DNA of 64,000 nt, from contig JAPTJF010000080.1 in the NCBI GenBank assembly GCA_029339195.1, positions 1 through 64,000 of the forward strand. Direction: 5' to 3'. Below are positions 44,801-59,369 of the stretch, piece by piece. A program made the position numbers and the translations under genes. How positions within the stretch are numbered: the first letter of the stretch is position 1; each line of letters opens with the position of its first letter. The notes under the pieces are model-generated. The model made no database searches. It was not told the DNA's origin and saw only the letters and a program-made list of their open reading frames with translations. Source of the DNA: Micractinium sp. NFX-FRZ (taxonomy: Eukaryota > Chlorophyta > Trebouxiophyceae > Chlorellales > Chlorellaceae).

Positions 44801-47800
44801 AATCTCCCGGCTCAGCTGCGCCAGGCGGTGCGCCACCGCGCTGCCGCCGCCGTCGCCACCCTCTGGCGTGTGCGGCTGCAAAGTGAGGGCCTGCTGGTAC
44901 TGCGTGTCTGCAGCCTGCTTCTGGCTGGCAACTTGCTGCAGCCAGGGAGGGAAAGACGGAAAGAAGTATGAGGGGTGGGGGAGAAGGGTGAGTCGCCGGC
45001 TGCTCAGCCAGAATCGGCGCCTCTTGGCGGGGGAGAGGAAAAACGCCACAAACACAGTATGAGCTCAGGTTGCACACCCATGACCCAAGCCAGCCCCTGC
45101 CCATCCCTCCAGCACTCCCTTCTGCCCCGCCCACCTGGTGCTGCCTCCTCGCCTTGTCCAGCTCCCGCTGCGCCTCCACAGCCTCGTCCCGCCTCTGCAT
45201 GGCCGCCTCCTGCAGCCGCGCCGCTGCTGCCTGCACAGCAGGGTCCCGCGGTTGGGCAGCGGCACGCCGGTGGGCGAGCGGGGATGCGCGGCGGCAGCAA
45301 TGCAGGGTGTGTGCAGCCGTCCTGGCACCCCTGGCCTGGCAGCATGCAGGCAGCCGGCTTGCCCAGGAATGTAACACCAGACATATCAGCACGACCCCGC
45401 CCTGCTGGTACACCCCGCCTTGCCTGCGCCTCCTGCAGCTCCCTCCGGCAGTCGGCCACCTGCTGGCTCATGTCTCGCACCTGCGTGGACGGGGGCCGCA
45501 GGCAGGCAGGGCGGCTTTGTGCGCAGGCTGGTAGGGAGGGTCTGTGTGCATCCGGGCAGGCAGGCAGGCAGGCAGGCAGGAGGGTTCCAACATTGCGGGG
45601 AGGCTCCCTCGCACTGAAGAGCGGTGGTAGTGGTGCACCTGCCCATCGCCTCTCACACCCCTAGCATTACTGTATGCTTGCCCCCCCGCCCCGCGCCCCC
45701 TCCCCACGCATGCCCTGCTGCGGCACACGCCACGCACCAGGCGCGGGCGCAGGCGCCTGTCGGGCGGCAGCGACGTCTCACTGGAGCCCCGCTGGTAGGC
45801 GCGTGAACCGTCCTTGGCAAACGCGCTGGCAAAGCGGTACTGGTTCCTGCAGACGTGTGTGATGCATGTTTTGAATACTAGTTAGGGTGGCAGCCCGAGC
45901 CAGATGATGGCAGGATAGAGGTTGCTGAGCAAAAGCTTGGCTTGCAACTCATGTGCAATCCTTGTAAGCACGCTGATGGCGCTGCAATCATTTTAGTCCC
46001 AGAGACGGCTTGGACGGCGCGGTTGGAGGTGGGCAGTGTGGGCCCGCAGCATGCAACAACCGTGTGCCAACCTCGCCAGGTTTTGACTACACCCCAAAAA
46101 GCGGCACCCAGCCAGTGCTTGGCGGCATCAACCAAGCTGCCACATCTGCTCACCAGGAGACCTTGTCGCGCACCAACTCCACCGCATCTGCCCGCGTGTT
46201 GGTCAGCACCTGCGGGGCAGCCAGGGGGCAGCAGCGACGCAGCAGACACATGCGTCGGGTTGCACAGGTGGCACAGCGCAGACTGCAGGCCGGGCCGGCG
46301 CCCCAGGCAGCTGCACTCACTGAGCGCTCACCGGGAAAAGTGATAAATGGTGTCCCTGCTCTACACCCCCAATCGACAGGCCACGCCCCCACACACCACC
46401 AATGCAGTGGCGACGTCATAACTGGTGTGGTGCCACCGTGCATGCCCCCCCTTCACCCACCGTGCGCTCGATGGAGGCGTGGTCAATCAGCACGTTTTTC
46501 ACCACGTGGCTGTGGGGCCCCTCGGCAAAGCGCAGCACGCGCAGCACGGTGGTCACGTCCTCGGGCGGCAGGCGGTCGTCCGGGATGGGGTGCAGCGGGT
46601 GGCGGTAGGCCATGACGACGTACGACACGCCAAACGGTTCCTGCGCCAGCCGGCGGCGCAGAGTCTGCAGGGGGGCGGGTGGGGGGTGGGGGCGCGGGGA
46701 GGCGGCGGGCAGAGCGGGGGCAGGGGCGGGGTGAGCTGTGGGCAAGCCAAGCCAGGTAGAGTTGCGCAACCCCAATGACCCCCAAGGTCATCACTGCCTG
46801 CCCCTGAGCCCCGTTCAAAGTGCACATGCTCAAGTGCACGTGCAGAGAGTGTGCGCTCAAGTCCTTCAGGGCAACGGACCTAGCACACCTCCCCCCCCCC
46901 TGCGCACATAGTCGCAACGACACACCCACATCTGCACCCAAGCACCCACCTTGAGCACTTGCAGGGCCTTCTGGCCCTTCACAATCCACACACAGCTGTG
47001 TCGCACAATCACACCCACATCTGCACCCAAGCACCCACCTTGATCACTTGCACGTCTTTCTGGTCGTTCACGATCCAGTCGTTGAGCCGCCGCCCCACCG
47101 CCGCCTCCACCGCCATCGCCCACGTGCCGTCTGCCAGGCTGAGGGAGCTGCCAATGTGGATGGGGGGCGCAGTGAAGAGCCCGCGCGCCACCGCCTCCTG
47201 CAAGCAATAGCAGACACAGCACAGCAACAGGGGCAGAGGGGCGCGCGGGGTAAGCTCCTCAGGCAGGGCCAAGTGCAGGGGGTGCGAGTGACGCGAGTCA
47301 AATGAGCCTCCCTGTGCTGGTGCCCGCCAGCACAGGCAGCAGGGGCAGGCGGAATGTGAGGACGATGGGCCGGCCTCCCATGAGACTCCTGTGGCTATGT
47401 CCCACAGCAGGGGCAGCAGGGGCAGGCAGCCTGCCCCACCTGTATGGCCCTGTGCAGCTCCACAGCGCCCTGCCCCCCAAACTTGGCCAGAGGAGCCTCT
47501 GCAGCCAGCCAGGCAGCCATGCAGACGGGCGGGCAGGCAACAAGACAGTTAGTGGGAGAGGCACCAGGGTGACAGCACTGTGGGGGCCCGCAGGGAAGGT
47601 TGTGCAACCAGGCAGCCAGCCAGACGGGCAGGCAGCAGGACAAGAGGGAGACGGCGGCGTCAGAGTGGCACTACTGTGGACGGAGGCCACGTTCTGACTC
47701 ACAGGGCCGGCTTGAGATGCCCGCCCCAGGCGGGGCACCTGCCGCACCCAGCCCTCAGCTGCCCTACTGACTCCTGCCAAGAGCCTCCCCCTCCCCTCTG

Positions 47801-50800
47801 CTCACCCTGTGCCGCCTGCAGGCGCCTCAAGTCCTGCTCCAGCTGCCCCGCCATCCGCTGCGCATCCGATGACGCCTTGCTGGCCACACGCTCCTCCTCG
47901 CGCGCCTGCTCCAGCGCCGTCTCGCTCTCGCTCAGGTACTGCACAGGCAGGCAGTACAACAAGGCACAGCGATACAGAGGGATGTGGACCGGGAACAGTG
48001 CAGCAGCTGCGTGCAGCGCTTGCCTAGCCATGTGGACCCAAGCCACGTTGGCGGCAGGCAGGCGCCACGAGCACACAGCTGTTGGCAGCACTGCGCAGGA
48101 CCAGACTAGCAGGCGGCGGTGCAAGTGCATGGTACGCAAGCCGCGGGCACGCCGGGAGCATGATTGACATTTGCAGCCCGGCCCAGCGCTCACCTGCCGC
48201 GCGTTGCTGGCTGCCACGCCCGCACGCTCGCACTGGTCGCGGCAGGTGGCCACCCGCTGGCGGTACTCATCCACCTGTCGGGTTGAAAGCGAAAGGGGGT
48301 GGATTGGTAGGTGGGTGGGCAGGGTGAAGGAGCCACGCATGCTTGCCTGGAGCCCAGGCTGGCCGCCAGCTGTGCACTGCCAGCTGTGCTCCTTGCCCCC
48401 GCCTCTCCCTGCATCCACACTGCCGCCCGCCACACCCTGCACGGCACCATCGCCCCTCTGCTAGGCGGCACCGTCACTTCATCCTGCCCAGCAGCAGAGC
48501 AGCAGCCAGTGCTTGGGCGAAACCCTTACCCTACTACGCGGCTGCCGTGCCAACGACATCGACACCCCCGCCAGCCCGCCTCACCTGCTGCTGCGTGCTG
48601 CGCACAAACTCCTCCCCCACCGCCCGCCCCGCCTCCACCTCCGACGCCCTCTCCGCCTCCAGCGCCTCCAGCCGCCCCCGCTGCTCCTCCAGCTGCCGCG
48701 CCAGCGCCGCCCTCGCCGCCTTCTTCTCCTTGACCTCTCCCTTGAGCCGCGCCTCCTCCTGCTCCCACCCCTGCACCGCCATGCCCGCCTCCCGCAGCGC
48801 GCGCCCCTGCTCCTCGCGCTGCGTGTTGAGCGCCGTGCGCTGCTGCGCGTAGCTGGCCACGCGCTCCTGGCAGGAGGCCAGCTCAGCGGGCAGGTCGTGC
48901 TCCAGCACGTCGCGCAGCTTCTGCGCATGCGGGGGGTGGGGATGCACAGCAAATGTTATAGGGGTGAGCGAGGAGGGTTGAGTACTGAGGACAGGTGGTG
49001 ATGATGAGCCATGAGGGGTGGGTTAGCAGTGATGAGGGGTGAGGAGGATACAAGCAGGATGGGAGGTGAGTTTGACATGCATGATGCGGAGTGGTGAAGG
49101 GTGGCAAGGATGAGCAAGCCGACCCGCCAATGGCAGATCCTGCCCGAGTGCCGCAGCATTCAAAGCCACCCCACCCCACCCTCCCCGCCCTGCCCCGCCC
49201 CACGCACCGCAACGGCCTTCTCGGTGGCGTGGAAGGGGGCCCACACCAGGACCCGGGTGAGGTCGTCGCAGTCGCGCTGCCACGTGCCGACCTCTGCATG
49301 TCCGTGGGAGGGCAGCCGGGGCGGGGAGGGGCCAGTTGTCCGCACCCTGTAGCGGCCCAACGGGTGGTGGGCGTTGCACATGCGAGCCTCTCCTGGCGCC
49401 ATCAAGTTGGCAGGGTCTCCAGCACCTGCTCAGACGGCACAGCACCTCATGACCCCCCAGGGATGCAACCCAGCACCCAGGGCTCACCCTTCATGTGCTC
49501 CAGCTTCTCCTCGTGCTGTGCCTGCTGTGCAGCCAGGCGGGCCACGTCAGCATCCAGGCCTTGGACCAGGGCCAGCACCTGCAGGCGGCACACACAAGGA
49601 ATGCAGTCGAGTTTTGGGAGGGAGGCGTGGGCTGGCAACGTGGTCGCATCACAGTGCGGGGCAGTGCCGCACACACACGCCGCCGCCGCCGCCGCCGCCG
49701 CCGCAGCAGCAGCAGCACGTGCGTTGGCACATTGTGGTCGGCAGCAGCCCTCCAGTCACCAGCTGCGACCTGATGGGGCAAGAAGACGCAGCACGGCTGA
49801 CCGGCGCCCATGGCAGCAGGGCATTCAGCCCGCCAGGCGCTCCCCAAGCGGACAGCTGGCGCCACCTCAGCTCAGCTCACCTGGCTGATGTGGTTGTTGG
49901 ACTCCTGCAGATATGCCTTTGTCCTGCAAGCAAACAGACAGGAGGCAACAGGTAGGGGAGGAGCGGTCCGAGATGATGAGAGGGGTGAGGCTGAGCTGGC
50001 ATGGCGAGCAAACAATTGGGCCTGCGCATCGTCTGCAGGGCAGGGTGTTCTCTCCCACCCCCACCCCCACCCCCAGCCCCCAGCCCCAAGTGGCTGCTTC
50101 CTTGGGAGGATCGACACCCAGCCCCGCTTCACAAGCTACGTCCTCTCAATGCATTGCCCAGCCTGCTGCATGCACCACCGCCTCCCACTGATGCGCCCTG
50201 CCAGCCAAAACCAGGCCCCCGCTGTGCACACTCACCTCAGAGCGCACTTCCGAGCAAGGGTGGCCTGCTCAAACCCAGCCCACATCTTCCCACCCAGCTA
50301 CCCATCGATTCCCCTCTTCAGCCATGCCGGCCACAAACTGTTCACCGGCTCACCACGCATGAACCCGGCCCGCTGCACTAGCACAGCCCCAGCACTGCAC
50401 CTTGCGTTCCCACCGTTCCCGCCACCCCCGCGCTGCTACCCCTCCCTGCTACCCCCCGCCCCGCCCCGCCCCACCGGTCGAACTGCGTGGCCTGCATGAA
50501 CCCGTCGTACTTGGCCCGCTCCGACTGCTGGCTGGCAAACGACTTGGCCATCTCCTGCAGGGGGGCACCGATGTCGGTAGTAAGCCGAAACAGGTGTGAG
50601 TGGCTCATACAGGAGCTAAGGCACCAGGCATGCAACCAAAAGTGTGCAGTGGAGTGCAATGCAGTGGAGTGGATGGAAGTGAGCTGAGCGCGCGTCTCAT
50701 GCCATACACATCCCGCCTGCTGCTGTGAAACGGCTGGGAGGGGCTCCCAATCCCTTCGGTGCGCGCTCACAAACAACCAAACACACCACGCAAGCCCGCT

Positions 50801-53800
50801 GCTTGCACAGCGCCCCCAAGCCCTCCAGTCCCGCCCCCCCACCCCACACACCTGCACCAGCACGATAGCTGGGTTGGAGCAGTTGATGCACAGCTCATCC
50901 ACCAGCTCCTTCACTTTGCGGGTGCCGTGCAGCACCTGCAAGGGCGGCGGCGACACGTCACACCTCCACGACAGTTGTGAAACGACAGACTGACACGCCA
51001 TTTCGCAATTTTGATTGCCGCACAGCAATTGCAGGGCAGAGGCGCGCCACAAATCCCTCGATCATCAGCATATGTAATGCAAGGCCATGTCCAGGTTCCG
51101 CACCGGGCGACACGTGTCGTCCAACTGTGTGGCTACCGCCTGCACGGGCACTCGTGCTGCAAAACCACCGTGGGAGCCAGGAAGCCAGGTCCCCTGCCCC
51201 AACCCCCTGCTCACCGCCCGCCCCGTGTGGTCCTCAACGGTGTGGGTGCCCCCGCTTGTGGCGTTGATCTTGCGCACCACGGTCAGCACGGGGCCCAGCT
51301 CGGCGCGGCGGTACGCATCCGGCCCCGTGTTCCACTGCAGGGCGGGCAGGGGAGGGCGGGACGCAGCAGGGCGGAGCGGGTTTCAGTCCAGTGCAGGGGG
51401 CGCGGCGGTGGTGGTGAGGGGTTGGGTGGTTGAGGGGAGAAGGGATTGGCCAGATAGAAGATGGGTAGGAGGAGGCAGCGTAGGGGTTTGAGGAGGGTTG
51501 CCGCCTCCCAAAGCAGGCACAGGGCGCTCCCGGCTTGTGGTGCAGCCGCAGCATGCACCCAGCGCCCACCCACTGACCAGCGTGACCTTGACCACCGCCT
51601 GGGACTCCCCCCTCTGCACGTTCTTGGAGTGGGAGGAAAACCTGGGGCAGGCGAGAGGGGGAGAGGCGGGGAGGGTTGGGGGCGGGGCGGAGGGCGGGTG
51701 ACATGTGGAGGGAGACAGGTGGGCACTTCAGCTGGCAGGATAGCCACAGGGCGCACCCGCCCGCCTTCATGGTGGCTTGGCACCAGGACTCTAGGGAAGG
51801 GGCGCGGGCAGCCCCCCAGCATGGCGCGCTTGGCAGCACTGCCAGGGGTGGCACCGCGGCCGGCCACGGTGCTGCTTGCACGCCTACCTGCCGGTGTCGG
51901 AGGCGCGCGCACATAGGCAGCACTGCAGGGCCACGAGCACCGCACTCTTGCCGCTGCCGTTTGAGCCCGACAGCAGGTTGACGTGGGGGTTGAAGTCCAT
52001 TTGCAGGTGCCGGTGGCACTGCAGGCGGGGAGGCAATGGGGTGTGCAAGGCAGGGTGTGTCAGAAGTGGAGAGGCCAGAAGTTTGGATGATGATGTCGGG
52101 CCGTTGAGACAAACATCGCAGGCCTGAGCTGGCGGTGCAAGAAAGGAGGAGGAATCGCAGCCACCGGTGCAGCAAAGTCTATGCATGACCCCACCCCCTG
52201 CAGGCATGCCCCCCCGCGCAGTGCTCCACCCGACCAAAACTGCCCGCCGCATACACCCCACCCCACCTGCCCATGCACACCCGGCTCTGCCCTGCAGCCG
52301 CCCTGCCATGAGGTTCCCCGCATGGTGAAGCTCCCCCATCAGTAAGGTCCCCCCCACCACCCCACCACCCACGCCACCCACCATAAAGTTCCACAGCTCC
52401 ACCCTCTTGATGGTGCCCGCCCTCGGCGCCCCGGCTGGGTCCGGCACTGCACTGTAATCAGCCTGCACGCGCGGCGGCCGCCCCCGCCGCTGCTGGCTGG
52501 CTGGCACCTCGCCTCGCTCCGCACCGCCCCCCCCGCCGCCGCCACCGGTGCGACCGCTGCCGCCCGGGCTGGCCAGCGAGCGGGGCAGCTGGCCGCTGAC
52601 GCGCTGGGTGCCCTTGCCGCGCGCCGGGCCGCTGCGGTGGCTCCCCCCAGCCTGCTGCTGCTGCTGCTGCTGCTGCTGCGGGTGCAGCGGCGGCGGCTGC
52701 TGGCTGTCCTGCTGCAGCAGGCGCAGCGGCTCCCACTCGTCCTCCTCCTCCTCCTCATCATTATCAACTTCCATGTGGGAGGCGTTGATCTGCTGTGCCT
52801 GCTGCGCCTGGCGCGGGCGCCGACAAGACGGCCCCGGCTCCTCCTCGCCCTCGGCACCATCAGCCTCACGCTTTTGCCTGCCGCCGCCCTTGCTGCCGCT
52901 CCGCGCCTTCTTAGCCGGCTGCCACTCCTCGTCATTACTTGCCGCCGCCTTGGGCTTGCGCCCCCGCTTGCTGGTGCTGCCGGCGGACGCGCGCCCGCCA
53001 GCCTGTGCCGCCGGGGTGGGTGCCTCCCGCGGCTGTCGGCTGCGCGCTGCCGCCCCCGGCGGCACAAAACTAGGGAAGGCCTGCCGCCCGTCTGGCGGGA
53101 GCTCTAGCAGCTCTGCACAGCAGGCAAAGCAGGCGGGAGCAGGGTCGCCAGCTCAGCACCGGCGTTGTGCCTTCCGTCTGAGCACCCACCACATGCGGCG
53201 TGCCAGCAAGCCAGGGCGCCACCCCAGCCACACGGCAGTCGTCTTTTAAATGGTGCAAACATAGTGCTGCATCATGATGTGTGTGTCATGCCATGCCATG
53301 CCATGCCATAACATGCACCCTGCCGCCGCCCCTCACCTGCGCCGTCGCTGTCAAACACATCATGCCAGTACTTGTCCTCCTGGTCTTCACCGTAGCCCTT
53401 CTGAGCTGGGTAACTGCAGAGGCAGGCGGGCACACCCGGGCGCCAGTGCTGCCATCAGGGGCTGCCCCTGCACAGGGGCGTGGCGACGTGCACGGCACCC
53501 ACAGCAGGCACCTTCCCATGGCTGCATGCGTCTGTAGGTGCAGCGGGTGCCGCCGCCGGTGGTGCAACACAACGCCCTGGTTGGAACGCAACGGGCGCAT
53601 GCACAAGCCGGGGCGGCCGCGACTCACTGCAGTAAGACGCTGAAGGCTCCAGGAATGGGGGGCTCATCGCTGGTGAGGTCTACAACGTCGTCGTCCACCG
53701 ACCGCACGACTGCCTCAAACCAGTCGTCGTAACGGCCCCCCCAGTAACTGCATGGGGGCCATGACCGAATGAGAGGGCCAACGTAACGCGCGGGCAACTG

Positions 53801-53876
53801 CAGCGGTGCTGCTGCACAACAGGTAGCACAGCCGAGTCCCAACTGTTGTCCTGCACAAACTCGCGCACGAGCTGCA
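40605..53876 (-). CDS. SMC6: SMC6, structural maintenance of chromosomes protein, with long N-terminal extension
   Basis: ATPase subunit of the SMC5/6 complex (DNA repair and chromosome segregation, nucleus). About 31 minus-strand exons. The head begins GTIKRVELWNFM / CHRHLQMDFNPHVN and Walker A GSNGSGKSA (about 51945-52020). The SMC6-specific PAIVLVQEMAKSFASQQSER follows at about 50540-50930. Coiled coil 1 is rich in Glu, Arg, Gln and Ala. The hinge includes IGSSLSLADGTWAMAVEAAV (47040-47200) and DDRLPPEDVTTVLRVLRF. Coiled coil 2 spans roughly 43370-45480. The C-terminal head has the signature RALSGGERSLASL (about 42120-42190) and Walker B FHALDEFD|VFMDSINRRM (41710 and 41400). Upstream of the head sit several hundred extra residues: a Tudor-like strand set (YWGGRYDDWFEAVVRSVDDD), then basic, acidic (NDEEEEEDEWE) and poly-Gln stretches. 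The first exon is uncertain; 53876 is the ATG of MQLVREFV and the join to the next exon is not settled. One GC donor lies at 45422-45423. Confidence 0.88.
40985..41292. repeat. Intronic GC-rich minisatellite in SMC6
   Basis: Tandem units of roughly 50-60 bases built on CCGCCGCCCCCAGGCCTGGC / TTGGCCCAGCCCCCC, then a second unit type CTGCGCTGCCGGCCCCCTGC / CTGGCTACACA in two to three copies. It fills most of the last intron. Confidence 0.8.
41833..41883. repeat. (CAG)17 tract in an SMC6 intron
   Basis: Seventeen perfect CAG units on the plus strand, CTG on the SMC6 transcript strand. The intron lies between the exon with the ABC signature and the exon with Walker B. It opens false poly-Gln, poly-Ser and poly-Ala frames that are not coding. 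Confidence 0.95.
42521..42785 (-). repeat. Three copies of an SMC6 acceptor and exon start
   Basis: The true exon (AFRNLRERVATAVSKRF) starts near 42537 on the minus strand. Related stretches with GCAGGGCGTT and GCAAGCTGCG cores lie at 42621-42655 and 42741-42780. Spacing is about 100-125 bases. Confidence 0.75.
46925..47075 (-). repeat. Duplicated end of an SMC6 hinge exon with its donor
   Basis: The exon ends WIVNDQKDVQVIK and is followed by GTGGGTGCTTGGGTGCAGATG. About 90 bases downstream the same sequence recurs as WIVKGQKALQVLK plus an almost identical intron start. This shows a tandem duplication spanning exon end, donor and intron start. Read-through from the first donor soon meets a stop (TGA), so the copy is probably silent. 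Confidence 0.85.
47390..47650. repeat. Tandem direct repeats in an SMC6 intron
   Basis: Units of roughly 110-120 bases with CAGCCAGCCAGGCAGCCATG / CAACCAGGCAGCCAGCCAGA and a following CAGCACTGTGGGGG / GGCACTACTGTGGA segment. Part of each unit copies the edge of the EAPLAKF exon. Confidence 0.6.
49679..49713. repeat. (CGC)n-(CAG)n compound tract in an SMC6 intron
   Basis: About eight CGC units followed by four AGC units, non-coding. Confidence 0.85.
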
Positions 53877-54508
53877 TATTGGGCAGTGACGGCAGCACTG
53901 CAGAGCAAGAAGCCTTGCAGAGCAGCAACATGGAGCGCCGCCGCCACAGTCCCGCCGCCACCCGCCAGCGCTCACATGGCCACTCTAGCGCCGACCGCTA
54001 TCCGCCGGGCCTGCTCCACCCCAGCAGGCTGCGGAATGCGTAGAGCCGTCGTTTGGGTCGACGACATCGCTGCAAACGCTGCAAACCGCTCCAGGGCGCA
54101 GAGCTAGCGTTGCCTAGTGCTGGACTGCCCGCATGTCGTGTGTGGCCCGTCCCAGTTCCGGAGAGTTGCTATACGTGGTTGGGTGGCTCGAGAGCGCGGC
54201 CAAGGTTGCCGAAAGAGCGCCGAGAGTTTGGCAGGGGCGGCTGGATGCTCTGACTAGCCGGGCGCCATGTGCATTGATGTGGGTAGTCTCTGTGGGCCCC
54301 ACACATCATTTTGCGCCCTGAAACACCTGGACTGGTGAGGTGGCGCGCGCGAAAAACACAGGAGGGACGCGCGCGCAACAAGAGCAGTTGTTGTTACATC
54401 ACAGTCAATCGGCTACCTCAGAGGCACGCAACCACATCATAAACCAGTGCCGATCACATTCCGCCCCCCTAGCCCTTGGCCTCCCTGCCATTCTGCTCTG
54501 TACTCGGC
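53877..54508. other. Divergent promoter region, SMC6 and STE20-like kinase
   Basis: About 630 bases shared between divergent genes. It may also contain the true first exon of SMC6 on the minus strand (an open frame runs to an ATG near 53932). No known regulatory element identified. Confidence 0.5.
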
Positions 54509-58713
<4,205 letters not shown>

Positions 58714-59369
58714 GGCAAAGGAGCAGCGGCTTCACCTGAGGCTGTGGCTGGCTGGTTGATCGGGGCCAGTGCTGGCAGGCGCAGCTCTATGCCCTCCCCT
58801 GCTGCACATGCATTTGCTTGCACCAGGACATGCCACCTGTAAAAACTCGTCACCACTCAAGATGTTGATTGCAGCGGTTGCGATGCACGAGGAGGGGGGC
58901 TTATGAGTATGTCGGGGTGTTGCCACTTATGACACGCATGTTGCTGGCTTGCAGAGCAGCGCTCAGATTTGCATGCATGCTCTGTGCAGCCTCGAGCAAA
59001 CCTGTGTGCCATGATGGTTTCCAGGGAGCTGAAGGAATTTCACAGGGGAGAATCCGAAGCATTTATGTGGGGAAAGGAATCAGGGGCGACAGAAGGTTGT
59101 GGAAACACGAGATTAAGGAGGGAATGCCAAAAGTGATGCCAAAAAGATTAGACCTGGTAGTGAACGATGGCGGGTACCCCATTGCATTTCGGAACACATC
59201 ACACCATGCGAGGGCAAATGAATCACGTGGCTCTCGTATGCAGTGTGGGGAGGCGCTCGCCAGCAGCCGGCCCCTCTGGGTCCTGGAAAGGCCCAGGCGC
59301 ACTCAGCGGGGCTGGCAATAGGGCGTGTGCGTGCACGCCGCCGCCGTGGCTGCTGTGCACCCGCTGCGC
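58714..59369. other. Convergent intergenic region, kinase and GST genes
   Basis: Contains a TGTAA at 58838-58842 about 125 bases after the kinase stop. The stretch 58950-59200 is less GC-rich; no gene is seen. Confidence 0.5.
58838..58842 (+). terminator. Candidate polyadenylation signal TGTAA, kinase gene
   Basis: TGTAA followed by an A-run, well placed after the stop at 58713. Confidence 0.55.
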
